From contig OZ026606.1 in the NCBI GenBank assembly GCA_964020085.1, positions 15,665,349 through 15,729,348 of the forward strand: a stretch of DNA of 64,000 nucleotides, read 5' to 3'. A program made the position numbers and the translations under genes. Positions 45,390 through 56,058 of this stretch are shown here, piece after piece. This stretch comes from Micromussa lordhowensis (taxonomy: Eukaryota > Cnidaria > Anthozoa > Scleractinia > Lobophylliidae). How positions within the stretch are numbered: the first letter of the stretch is position 1; the number at the start of each line of letters is the position of its first letter. The notes beneath the pieces are model-generated. The model ran no database searches. It was not told where the DNA came from and was given only the letters and a program-made list of their open reading frames with translations.

Positions 45390-48127
45390 ACGAAGCACTA
45401 ATTGTTCAAGCTGCTGTACTTTCAGTTTAATTTTAATTGTACACCCGCTGAGTTTCTTTACAGCTTACAGCGGATGGGGGAATATCGAATAACGGGAGGA
45501 AATGATTACATACGCTTACATGTGGATACTGCTGCAATGTTAGAATCCATCCAAAGGATCTTTATTCAAGCAGGAAAGCGCTTCTCATGTAACTGAGTGA
45601 ACATATATTCCCTTCCCCAGTACGGCCCTCGCGCTCGGCTAGTAAGAGGTTATTATTATTATGATAGATGTTTTTCTGTTTTTCCTCGTCATGTTTGACT
45701 TCGGTTTAGCTCAAGCCTCACAGGAAAATGGATGCTAAAGAAAAGGAGCCATACCTGGTTAACCTTTAGTCTTTAGCCTAAACACAATATATCGTCGCCT
45801 ATTTTCAGCCTAGAACTGAAATTAGGATTCTCGCGTTTATCGTAAGGCCCATTTTAAAACAAGGTTTATTTATCCTCGGCAGCTTCGCTACATTAACAGC
45901 GGTAACTAAAGCCCATTTCCGCACAATCGCGAAGTTATTTACGGTCTACAAGCTTTGAGTCGGGTCCTGGTATATAGCTGAGAATAGCTTAATACCCAGC
46001 AATGAGTGTGCCGGTTATTATCATAGCTATAGCTGGAAAAGCAATTTAAAAAAGAAAAAGATGGCTTGAAGCAAATTGTTAACTTTGTACTTTAACTGAA
46101 CTGGTAAAGTTAAAACCAGTAAATCAGTAAAGTTAAAATGAAGACATCTTCTATTTTCTTTTATTCTATATATTTTATTCTAGTTTTTGAAGAATTTAAA
46201 GAACACATTAAAAATGTCTTGCAGGAGTGGATGTATCGACGATCGGGAGCCCAGTTGGTATATTTCAAGTAGTTTTTTTTACTAACAATTCTTGTGGAAA
46301 ACAAGAAACAAAACTCAGCCGTCGAGTCGTGTTAGGGCTGCTGCTGTCGTTCAAACAGCGTCGTTTATCTTGAGTGTGGGAGATAGAGTAGGGTAACAAG
46401 TGCTTCCTACCCTCTAGGATCATGGACTCCTCTATGTACAGTATAATATATAGCTTTTAAGGCGGCTCAAAACAGTTTCCAGCACTTATATTTTGATGGG
46501 TCGTTATAACCACTCGTGATTACTTGATGCTACAGTAATTGTATCAAAAAACTGGTGAACACGTTGTTATCATTTTCGTGACTCAATAGGCTACCATAGC
46601 AACAAAATGACCTGCTAAAATCGCCCTTAATTACAGCTTTAGGTGCTTTCAATTCAAAAACGGCACGGTGAATTTTTTTTATATTATCAAATTTTAATAA
46701 GCATAATAAGATGCAACTTTTTGCAAAGTTTAAAAAAGATACTGTAGATAGGGTGTAGAAGCCACCTTAAATTTTCACAATTTTAAGGTGGCTCTGAACC
46801 CTATGTTTTTTTTGGTGGATTGTTTTTTTGGGAGAAGTTACGTTCGGGGGAAGGAAGGGGGGATTGATTAGCGGAATGAATGTAATATAAAGGCGGGGGA
46901 GGGGGGGGGGGGGTAGGAATGGCACAGTGGTAAGAGCGCCAATGCGACCCAAGTGTCATATGTCCGGTTTTCCTCCCTCCGCAAAAACCAACACTCCAAA
47001 TTCCATTTCAACCAGGATAGAGGACCCACAAGAAAACCAGCTAAGGCTGATGTAGCTCCCTCTGTGAATATTGTAATTTATGTTTTTTTATTTAAATATC
47101 TAGGTCTTTCTTTTACAAACGGCTTTTTTCCCCTTCCTCGACAATTTGTCTGCCATCTTGGATGAGATGTAGAGCAGTCAGGGTCCTTGACTTGATAACC
47201 TCGTCATGTTGGCAAACCGAGACTCGCAGGGGCACTAGACCGCAATTTATAAAGAAGAAATTACAGATTTACCGGGCAAATTTCTTCCTGGGTTTCCTCC
47301 GGCCGAGTTTTGCAAAAATATCGCAAGTGTATACACGACGCTGCGCGTTTTTGATTGGGTGCTTGAGATAATGGTGCATTGTAGATTCGACCTGAGGGGA
47401 CCCCGGGTGTTGCAAGAACTTTGGTTGCGGTCTATTACGTTTGCCAATATGACGAGGTTACCAAGCCGTCGTTGTGTCGTGGATGAAATGGACGCGGATG
47501 TCTTCCATCGTTTTATCGTTTCACTAGGAACACGAAGAGCCGCCTGGCGTCGCATGCAGGGCTGCCATTGTGTGGCTAGAGAATTGAAATGAAAGGTCAA
47601 CCTTTGCCCTTGAATTCTGCGGTGGATTTGTGGCCGTGAGTACTTTTTAGCCTGGGATTTTTGACTTCGTTCGGCAGGCTGTCCCGCTGACGTGTTTCGC
47701 CTTGTCCTCTCTTGAGGGCCCCATTAGGGGTTTTCGGGATACGGGATATACGCGGAAAAAAATACCGGAATATGGGGTGTTTGAGGAAAAAGTTATTGGG
47801 ATACAGGATATTGAGAAGTAGTTTCAGGGATACGGGATATTCGCAAAAAATTTGAATGACAACAGTTTAAAAAACAGTCACAATAAGCTACTTGAAAACG
47901 ATACTTTACCAGTTTACGTTTTAAAGCCAGTGAACGAATATTATAAAATATATCGTAGCAAGTAACATATGAAAAATGGCCGATACTTTAATTTCCGGGT
48001 TTGTAACCGGAATTTATGAGATACGGGATATTTGGTCGAAAAATTACAGGGATACGGGATATTAAGGACCCCTCCCCCTAATGGGCCTTTCTCTTGATGA
48101 AGGGAAAACCGGGATTCAAAAAAGTCG
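45390..48127. other. intergenic with low-complexity DNA and small hairpins
   Basis: No supported gene. A hairpin AAGCCACCTTAAATTTT / AATTTTAAGGTGGCT is at 46762-46795. A tRNA-A-box-like ATGGCACAGTGGTAAGAGCG is at 46919-46938. A degenerate GGGATACGGGATATT repeat spans about 47740-48062. Open frames at 47247-47600 overlap on both strands and lack motifs. Confidence 0.5.
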
Positions 48128-48128
48128 C

Positions 48129-48502
48129 TTAAGGCGGGGGTAAACATGAATAGGCATGAAATTCGAAGTGATATAAAAAAGGAAATTGTTAGGATTAAGA
48201 TAGGTTGGAAACACTACCAGACAGTTGACCTCCGCAAAAGAGAGCCCCTGGTTGCCAGGGGACTGTTTGATATCCCTCTACTAATTCTTCACTTCAAATT
48301 TCAATTTTTCAAATCCATCAAATCAGTCCAGCATTTCATATTTTCCTCAATTTAACCTATCCTTTGAGAAAAAAATATCTCTTTCCCAAAATGCCCAAAA
48401 ATTTACACAAACCGCCAAACAGTGGTTAATGAGATAAGCGGACAGTTTAGTGTCGCTAGAAACGTGACCGAGATATAGGCTCACGTGTCAGCCCCGCCTT
48501 AA
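48129..48502. mobile_element. TTAA-flanked MITE with GGCGGGGGT TIRs
   Basis: TTAA then GGCGGGGGTAAACATGAA at the left; TCACGTGTCAGCCCCGCC then TTAA at the right. The TTAA duplication is shared by piggyBac-like and Kolobok-like transposons. A sister copy is at 53528-53945. Confidence 0.75.
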
Positions 48503-48675
48503 ATCAAGTTGAATCGGTAACATAACCACACAGGAACAAATAGCACACGTATGAAATAAGGTAAGCCATTTTTAAACATTCTTGTTTTTCGGCCATTTCA
48601 ACTTTAACAGAAAGAGAAAACAAACAGCGGTTACAAACATAACAGTAAGGTTTCGCATGGTATATTTAACTTAAC

Positions 48676-48704
48676 GTTTCATATGCTACAACATACATCT
48701 TCAG
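48676..48704 (-). ncRNA. hammerhead-like ribozyme motif downstream of PLE nuclease
   Basis: Minus strand reads CTGAAGA, a short stem GTATG...CATAT, then GAAAC, the conserved core layout of a hammerhead ribozyme. A GTC lies just upstream. It is located 3' of the GIY-YIG frame on the same strand, where Penelope-like terminal repeats carry hammerheads. Stem III and cleavage-site completeness cannot be confirmed by eye. Confidence 0.5.
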
Positions 48705-48814
48705 AAGTGACAGTTACAAAATATGACGAGATTAAAAAGACAAAAACTAAAGCCGGCGAGGTATTGGTAACTAGCTAGACAACAATGGAAAAAAGAAACT
48801 ACATCCGGTGTGAA

Positions 48815-49240
48815 TTAATAAAGAAGGAGATTTTCACTACCGACGTTTTCATTTAGGGCGGGTTTCAAGTCCCGTATTAACAATGTATCCTTGATTTTAC
48901 ACTGTAAATCACATTGACCGCTTGCTAAGATTTCAAAATGGTCCCATTTGATGTTGTGACCAGTGGAAATCGAATGCTCAGCAACAGCGGAGGCATGAGC
49001 AATTTGAGTGAGAGCTTTGAAGTGCTCAGTCTTTCTGTCATATAATCTTCTTTTAGTTTTGCCGATGTAAAAAGAATCACAATCCCAGCAACTGGCTTTG
49101 TAGACAATCTTAGATTTCTGTGACCGGTTGAAACGATCTTTATAAGGAAAGAAAGACTTAATTCTACGAGTGTTCTGAAAAACAACCCTGAGGTTGACGA
49201 AACCATAAAACTTATTAACACAAGATTTTAATCGGACACA
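48815..49240 (-). pseudogene. Penelope-like GIY-YIG endonuclease fragment
   Basis: C-terminal endonuclease of a Penelope-like element. The frame has NKFYGFVNLRVVFQNTRRIK, a cysteine pair in KASCWDC, the nuclease signature FYIGKTKRRLYDRKTEH, AVAEHSISTGHNI and a C-terminus ending NENVGSENLLLY. It joins in sense to more PLE sequence at 49354-49480 (RHKPEFAYACHSFI) across an inserted hairpin. The reverse transcriptase part is not next to it, so this copy is truncated as well as interrupted. Confidence 0.88.
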
Positions 49241-49353
49241 CATATATAATGAGGGTTTTGGGGCAGGGGTTTCCCCCGCCCGCCGGCTCGCAAAGCTCGC
49301 CGTCGAGCGGGTAAAAAACCCCCGCCCCAAAACGCCTCATTATATATGTGTGT
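49241..49353. mobile_element. hairpin element inserted in PLE sequence
   Basis: ACATATATAATGAGG and TTTTGGGGCAGGGGTTT at the left pair with AAACCCCCGCCCCAAAA and CCTCATTATATATGTG at the right. The loop is CpG-rich. PLE coding sequence resumes on either side, with ACACACATATATA-like DNA at both borders. Confidence 0.75.
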
Positions 49354-49620
49354 AAGATTACCACTGCGTAAGATTTTGAACGGAAGGGAAAAGAGTTCTT
49401 TATTATACAGATGAAACTGTGACAAGCGTATGCAAATTCAGGCTTGTGACGAGGCATGTCAAACAGCAGTTTCATATTTTTTTGCCTCTTTCATCGCGTT
49501 TATGACTTGGTATGTTATATCTCTGACTTCTTTTTGCCAAGAAGGCAACGAAAGTTCGGCGATAGCGTGCCAAATTGTGTGAATCAATACGATCATTTTA
49601 TATATTTGTAATTCGTTCAA

Positions 49621-50055
49621 AATGCGCATGCGATTTACAAAGAAGAAGAAAAAAATGCCCTAAAGAAAAATGCCCCACATGTCTGATGCAGTCCGGCTTG
49701 TGAAACATAAATAGCCCATATGGGCCAATAAACGATTAGCAATTGATTGGTGGTGCTCTTGGATGTGGGGTTGGCCGCCCCTGATTCCTTAAAAGGCACG
49801 TGCATGAAATTGTCAGGGGTAGTGGGGGTGAAGCTTTCTACAACGTTAACCCCCGGGTGAACCCGCCCCGGCCCAGTAGATGACTGGGGGTGCTCAGAGA
49901 TCCCTCGGGATTGAAAAACTCTGTCCCAGAGGATAAATGGGAGGGACAGGCGCCTTGTCAGCGCCGGGAAAGACCTAGTCGGGGCTAGGCAAGTAAAAGC
50001 CACCAGAGCACCCCCGACCAGGGTTTTGTTATTTTTTTTGTCACGTCACGCAACG
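49621..50055. other. unclassified repeat-like DNA
   Basis: GGGGGTGCTC near 49890 and GAGCACCCCC near 50008 form an inverted pair, and GGTGGTGCTCTTGG near 49751 is related. A 122-residue minus frame covers it without motifs. At 49490-49630 a minus-strand stretch (KMIVLIHTIWHAIAELSLPS) looks coding-like but has no start or partner exon. Confidence 0.4.
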
Positions 50056-50712
50056 CTACGCGTGACATGCATAACGCGTCACGCTAAAATGAAAGCCTGA
50101 ATCAAATTTCGAACCGGCGGTTAGAGCGGATATTTTTTTTCGGAAATCTGCCTCCATTTCGCTTCGGACATCTTTCTTAATCTTCTCAACGTCAGGCTGA
50201 GACGAATGCCGTGTGAGTTTTGCCCGAACAGAGTCTTTCAGCACTTTGTACTGCGAAAATTCATCCATGATTAACTGAAATTCTCTGTCTGATATTATAT
50301 TGTCGGTCAGCGCTTTGGAAAGCAGCCGGTCAACCGTGTCGCGTTTCGCAATGGCAAGCGTGACAATCTCTTGATGTTTCTTTACCTTGGAATCGGCCTT
50401 TTTGGAAGCGATTATTAAACCTGAAGAAGCGAGAGCAAAACACCCACCAACGACGCCAAGGGGTATTGTAGCCGGTAGACCGACAAAAGAAAGAGCAGAA
50501 CCAAAACTGGCGCTTGAAAAAGCGGCTGAAAGAAGGCTTGAGCCGCCGGCGGTATATAGTTGAAAACCTTCTTGGCGCGTTTATATTTTTTTGCAACCGC
50601 TCGATAGTGGGCCACTTCTTTGTTCAGAGCGGTAGAAATTTCGAATTTCATTGGCTTTTTGCATCCTGAAGTCAGTAGGCCGAATTTGGGGGTATATGTT
50701 TTCAGGAGGTGC
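50056..50712 (-). pseudogene. unknown membrane-protein ORF of a mobile element, decayed
   Basis: Reading minus: a charged N-terminal part (EISTALNKEVAHYRAVAKKY, KRAKKVFNYIPP, 50660-50530) leads by a frame change into a hydrophobic, Ala/Ser/Gly-rich stretch likely to be one or two membrane segments (LPATIPLGVVGGCFALASSG, about 50480-50410). A charged helical C-terminal part follows (KKHQEIVTLAIAKRDTVDRL, ISDREFQLIMDEFSQYKVLK) down to 50056. The open frame from about 50580 to 50056 has no own ATG before 50268 and so was missed as a whole. Function is not recognised. It abuts the left end of the large inverted repeat. Confidence 0.55.
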
Positions 50713-50713
50713 G

Positions 50714-52284
50714 TATGGGCCGCCGTCACCACCAAAAATACAAACAATACAAACAGTCTAGCATAAACAGAAATGGTTTAAACGTCCTTTGTTAGTTGAT
50801 ACAGGTTATATGGAAATGATGCAGTTCCAATGCACTTGGACCGGTTGTCTTTGGTGGAATGGGATACTCAACCAGTAAATGGTTTATACAGTTTAGAAAC
50901 TGTCTAGCCGCCCTTGTCAAAACGGTACAATGAACACCCGATTGATTCAGTCTAAATGTAAGTAGTTTAGCTCCAGTTTGGTAAATGGTACAACATAAAA
51001 AGATCTGGTTATGTCAAAGAACGAATAGGCTAGCTCTTTCTGTTCAAGCGGCACAGCATAGTTTAAACTGGGCTAGAGTGATGTCAAATGGGATAGCGTT
51101 ACATGAAATGGCAGAGCATAGTAACAATTGATACAGGGTAAGATGAAATAGCTGAGCATGAAATGGCACAGAGTCGAGCGAAACAGGAGCGTGATGTCGA
51201 ATGAGTCAGCCCCGGATGAAATGGCACAGTATTTGGTGAAGTTATACAGCGTAATATCAAATAGCACAGCTTTGCGTGAAATAGCTTGGCATACATTCAG
51301 ACGGTGCAGCCTAAGACCACGTACACAGCTCGGCGTGAAGTGGTACAGCGTAACATCAAATGGCACAGCGTTGCGTGAAATGGTTCAGCATACATCCAGA
51401 CTGATTAGGGCGATAATAAGTGAGCAGAACATGTTCAGAACTAGCTCAGCAATGCAATGCATGAAACATAGTATCTGAAGTAATAGAGTATTGCTACGAA
51501 GTTGGTCTAGCGTGAAACTGGGTATAGGTGGCGTGACATCAGTGCGCCGAAACCACCAAAAATACAAAACACGAATGGAACAGCCAAGAGTAAACTGAGA
51601 CAGAGGTCGGTATGACGTCACACTTGTGAAATTTTGGCGCCAAACATTGAGAGCTCATTCAGTCAGCGTGAATGTCTGTAACCTCGTTTCATCCTATTTT
51701 GGTAAGTCTCCTTCCTTATTTCGTTTCACAAGGCTGTATGAATTCCCTGCAGTTCAAGAATAAATGCTTTTGTTATTTCACGGAATATCATTTCACCACA
51801 AAAACCCGACACAATAATATTACATTTCCATGTGCTCTCTGCTGTGTCTGACAGGAATATTAAATTCCATTGTTTCACTGATTGTCGATGTTCCCATCGT
51901 CATTTTCAACTCCGTTGTACTTTTTGAATTAATTGGATCGTTGATAAACTCTTGTAGTCGGTCAAGGCTGCGAAAAGTACCGTCTACTAGACGAGAGAAC
52001 TGTTTATTACATAACTGCTGTTCAATGATTAAATTTTGTGTCACGCAATAATCAGTAACGTAACATAGGAAGTCTTCTCTCGTTTGCTGGAGGTAAACAA
52101 AGGGAGAATATTGCAATAAATATTACATTGAAAATAAAAAAAATCAGCTATGAAATTAAATCCCTGATCTCACAACTCTAAAAGGCCTTAAAATTACTCC
52201 AAGCAATGGCAAAAAACAGAGAGAGGAGAAAAAGAAAAGGGGAGTAAAAGAGTGGATGAAAAAAAATACTAACACTCCGTCTAC
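50714..52284 (+). repeat. left arm of second giant inverted repeat, 1.57 kb
   Basis: Outer edge TATGGGCCGCCGTCACCACC, inner edge CACTCCGTCTAC. The arm recurs inverted at 54492-56058 with few differences. The motif CACCAAAAATACAAA occurs near the outer end and again at about 51556. 51060-51400 is a degenerate repeat of units like AAATGGCACAGCGT. Confidence 0.92.
51820..52116 (-). CDS. hypothetical 98-residue arm ORF, faces outward
   Basis: Frame containing EDFLCYVTDYCVTQNLIIEQ, RSLDRLQEFINDP and TISETMEFNIPV. An almost identical frame of 102 residues occurs in the other arm at 54652-54960. Composition is protein-like and the frame is conserved in both arms, but because the arms are near-identical this does not prove selection. 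No family recognised. Confidence 0.35.
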   Translation of the reverse strand: MQYSPFVYLQQTREDFLCYVTDYCVTQNLIIEQQLCNKQFSRLVDGTFRSLDRLQEFINDPINSKSTTELKMTMGTSTISETMEFNIPVRHSREHMEM

Positions 52285-53527
52285 TTCTAGGTTACGTCTA
52301 GGTTACCCGGATAAGTTAATTGAGACGACTCTCTTAGAAGTGAAATTTGATGGGAGGAAATTAGCCCTCCAACCTTGTCACAACATATCAACCATCAGTG
52401 CCAAATCTAAACATTTTCTCATGAAACTACAGAGATGCGCCCCTCGTTTCATACAAAAGAGGGCGTTCGCTCAAAGATATACTCGTGAAAGCCAAGCTAT
52501 GAAAAAGGCTTAAACACGCGCTTGGGAGTCGTGCAGGCCTGTCAACCCCATTTTACACTGTGGAAGATATCGCGTTTTCACAAAAAAATCACAGCGGCTA
52601 GATTATAGATTTCAATGTGTTGATGGAAATACAAAACTTCACAGGCAGAATGAAACAGAAGATACATATGAAGCTTTGGAATAGGAGACTGTTTGACAGT
52701 CCATTCCCACGCCTGTCTGTTTTAAAGAGAAAGCGACTGCTCGCAGGGTAAAAAAAAAATGTCTGGCAAGTAACTCTAACTCTCCTTAGTACTGCGGCAA
52801 AATAAAGCAAAAGTGATGGCGTATACCACAACTAAAAACAGTGAAGTTCTCCTCTTTATACCTCTAAAAAACAATAACTGTTGCTCCGATATCGAAAACT
52901 TGGGTCTTCCGCGTTGCCCATCCGCAGTCATTCAATAGTGGTGCTTGATAGCTGTGAAAAGGCTGATGAAGATTCTGAATTGCAATGAGTTGTTTGCGTG
53001 CTTGGTCAATTAAATCAATGGCATCTAGAGTAGACTTGCCACAAGTCGACCTTATTGAAAGGACTTTTAGAAAGTCTACATCTAGAGGTACGTCCCCATT
53101 AATCAACGCGGTCTCATACAGAACCTCTAGCCTTAAACTAACGGTCTGTTGGTCACTCCCTTCGAGGCCATTTATTATTTCGTGCAAGCTGTTTGAGAGT
53201 TCCCGTGGAAAGTCCATGTGCTTAGAATGCATGCACTCTGCAGAGTCCCACCCTCACCGGTCCACCCGCACGAGGAGCCTCCAACATCTCTTCGATGCAA
53301 CTAACTTTAAGTAGGAGGTGAAAAGCTCTTTGCCTCCCTTTTGGGAGGCATTTCTTAGACTCGCACGAGGCATAGCCTCGTTTTGGCGCTAAGCTTGTTT
53401 TCATCCTATAACGCCATGCAATTGCTGTTTTCATTTGTTATCTTGACATACGTGTTAAACTTGTGATTTTCTTCACACCTATTAGCTTGACGGTAGCTAC
53501 AGCTTGAATGACCTTAAAAACTTCCTC
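52285..53527. other. internal part of second palindrome, with decayed frames
   Basis: A plus-strand frame (52256-52513) has LRLGYPDKLIETTLLEVKFD, which resembles the linker after the reverse transcriptase of Penelope-like or related elements; this is weak. A minus-strand frame of 122 residues (53232-52864) with SNSLHEIINGLEGSD and LDAIDLIDQARKQLIAIQNL looks helical and protein-like but unrecognised. Confidence 0.35.
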
Positions 53528-53945
53528 TTAAGGCGGGGGTACACATGAAAGCCGTATTTTGGCTAGGTAGTATGTTTTTTATGCAAATATCTCGTTGACG
53601 TTTCAAGCAATCAAGAATCTCTTTGCTCATTTCACATATCTATGTTTTGGGTTGTTTTGTAAATTTTTTGGTGATTTTTAGGTATATTTGGAGAGAAATA
53701 GTTTTTCTTAAAGGATTAGTAAAATTGATGGAAATAGGAAATTTTGAAGATTTGGTGTTGTTTTAAAATTAGAGTTTGAAATTAAAAATTGGTTCATACA
53801 CTCCAAACAGTTGCCCAACAACCTGGGGTGCCATTGTGCGGTCAGGCAACTGTCTGGTGGTGTTCCATAACCCTTTTTTTTTCCTTTCAACCTCTCTTTA
53901 AACTTACCAAAATTTCACTTAAATTCACGTGTACCCCCGCCTTAA
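53528..53945. mobile_element. TTAA-flanked MITE with GGCGGGGGT TIRs, second copy
   Basis: TTAA then GGCGGGGGTACACATGAA at the left; TTCACGTGTACCCCCGCC then TTAA at the right. The 18 bp TIR has one mismatch. Same family as 48129-48502. Confidence 0.85.
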
Positions 53946-53981
53946 GCAACTGGAAAGAAGAAGCCTGAAAAAAATAATCAG

Positions 53982-54053
53982 GGCTTCAACGGGATTCGAA
54001 CCTGTGACCTCCGCGATACCAGTGCGATGCTCTACCAACTAAACTATGAAGCC
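53982..54053 (-). tRNA. tRNA-Thr-like gene (anticodon GGT), possibly SINE-derived
   Basis: 72 nt, minus strand. The acceptor stem GGCTTCA/TGAAGCC pairs perfectly, the A box is TAGTTTAGTTGGTAGAGCA and the B box GGTTCGAATCC. The anticodon loop CTGGTAT gives GGT. The anticodon stem has one mismatch, and GGT is unusual for animal tRNA-Thr. An oligo-T run just downstream could stop Pol III. Adjacent palindromic DNA suggests a tRNA-derived SINE rather than a working tRNA. Confidence 0.55.
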
Positions 54054-54115
54054 ACACATTAGAAGCGAGGTCAATTTGTTGAGTTCATATCTTCCCGCCA
54101 GTGAGGAGTGAAATG

Positions 54116-54348
54116 ATGTAAGTATATATGAAATAATTCATATATTTGAACTGCGGTCACAGATGAAAGTGAAGAATGATCCTCGCAGTGAATTTTCCAA
54201 TTTAAGCAACTGGAAAGAAGAAGCCTGATTTTTTTCAGGCTTCTTCTTTCCAGTTGCTTAAATTGGAAAATTCACTGCGAGGATCATTCTTCACTTTCAT
54301 CTATGACCGCAGTTCAAATATATGAATTATTTCATATATACTTACATC
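54116..54348. repeat. near-perfect 233 bp palindrome
   Basis: Centred near 54231 on AAGCCTGATTTTTTTCAGGC. Arms run from GATGTAAGTATATATGAAAT outward-paired with ATTTCATATATACTTACATC. The sequence TAAGCAACTGGAAAGAAGAA also occurs at 53943, before the tRNA-like gene. Confidence 0.85.
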
Positions 54349-54491
54349 AAAAAAATACTGACTTACCTTTCAATTCTTATATCGCCAACTTTTGAGACTT
54401 CGGTTAGGGCACGCCGTTCTTTAACAGCGTTTTCATAAATCCAGGCATATCTTTATATGAAAACAGTGTCAAGAAATCAAGCGTCTCTAAA

Positions 54492-56058
54492 GTAGACGGA
54501 GTGTCAGTATTTTTTTTTTTCATCCACTCTTTTACTCCCCTTTTCTTTTTCTCCTCTCTCTGTTTTTTGCCATTGCTTGGAGTAATTTTAAGGCCTTTTA
54601 GAGTTGTGAGATCAGGGATTTAATTTCATAGCTGATTTTTTTTTAATTTCAATGCAATATTTATTGCAATATTCTCCCTTTGTTTACCTCCAGCAACCGA
54701 GAGAGGACTTCCTATGTTACGTTACTGATTATTGCGTGACACAAAATTTAATCATTGAACAGCAGTTATGTAATAAACAGTTCTCTCGTCTAGTAGACGG
54801 TACTTTTCGCAGCCTTGACCGACTACAAGAGTTTATCAACGATCCAATTAATTCAAAAAGTACAACGGAGTTTAAAATGACGATGGGAACATCGACAATC
54901 AGTGAAACAATGGAATTTAATATTCCTGTCAGACACAGCAGAGAGCACATGGAAATGTAATATTATTGTGTCGGGTTTTTGTGGTGAAATGATATTCCGT
55001 GAAATAACAAAAGCATTTATTCTTGAACTGCAGGGAATTCATACAGCCTTGTGAAACGAAATAAGAAAGGAGACTTACCAAAATAGGATGAAACGAGGTT
55101 ACAGACATCACGCTGACTGAATGAGCTCTCAATGTTTGGCGCCAAAATTTCACAAGTGTGACGTCATACCGACCTCTGTCTCAGTTTACTCTTCCATTCG
55201 TGTTTTGTATTTTTGGTGGTTTCGGCGCACTGATGTCACGCCACCTATACCCAGTTTCACGCTAGACCAACTTCGTAGCAATACTCTATTACTTCAGATA
55301 CTATGTTTCATGCATTGCATTGCTGAGCTAGTTCTGAACATGTTCTGCTCACTTATTATCGCCCTAATCAGTCTGGATGTATGCTGAACCATTTCACGCA
55401 ACGCTGTGCCATTTGATGTTACGCTGTACCACTTCACGCCGAGCTGTGTACGTGGTCTTAGGCTGCACCGTCTGAATGTATGCCAAGCTATTTCACGAAA
55501 AGCTGTGCTATTTGATATTACTCTGTATAACTTCACCAAATACTGTGCCATTTCATCCGGGGCTGACTCATTCGACATCACGCTCCTGTTTCGCTCGACT
55601 CTGTGCCATTTCATGCTCAGCTATTTCATCTTACCCTGTATCAATTGTTACTATGCTCTGCCATTTCATGTAACGCTATCCCATTTGACATCACTCTAGC
55701 CCAGTTTAAACTATGCTGTGCCGCTTGAACAGAAAGAGCTAGCCTATTCGTTCTTTGACATAACCAGATCTTTTTATGTTGTACCATTTAACAAACTGGA
55801 GCTAAACTACTTACATTTAGACTGAATCAATCGGGTGTTCATTGTACCGTTTTGACAAGGGCGGCTAGACAGTTTCTAAACTGTATAAACCATTTACTGG
55901 TTGAGTATCCCATTCCACCAAAGACAACCGGTCCAAGTGCATTGGAACTGCATCATTTCCATATAACCTGTATCAACTAACAAAGGACGTTTAAACCATT
56001 TCTGTTTATGCTAGACTGTTTGTATTGTTTGTATTTTTGGTGGTGACGGCGGCCCATA
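54492..56058 (-). repeat. right arm of second giant inverted repeat, 1.57 kb
   Basis: Inverted counterpart of 50714-52284. The outer edge ends GTGACGGCGGCCCATA. Confidence 0.92.
54652..54960 (+). CDS. hypothetical 102-residue arm ORF, faces outward
   Basis: Mirror of the frame at 51820-52116, with a slightly longer start (MQYLLQYSPF) and two visible residue differences (PRED for TRED, TEFK for TELK). No family recognised. Confidence 0.35.
   Translation: MQYLLQYSPFVYLQQPREDFLCYVTDYCVTQNLIIEQQLCNKQFSRLVDGTFRSLDRLQEFINDPINSKSTTEFKMTMGTSTISETMEFNIPVRHSREHMEM

Noticed and set aside
47247..47600. Possible gene with 117-residue (minus) and 77-residue (plus) frames
   Set aside because: Overlapping frames on both strands, no motif, no introns that extend them, low-complexity neighbours.
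49635..50003. 122-residue minus frame
   Set aside because: GC-richer repeat-like DNA with internal inverted motifs; other frames are equally plausible and no domain is seen.
51073..51478. 97 and 106 residue frames over the palindrome arm repeats
   Set aside because: They arise from short degenerate tandem units and are mirrored in the other arm; no domain.
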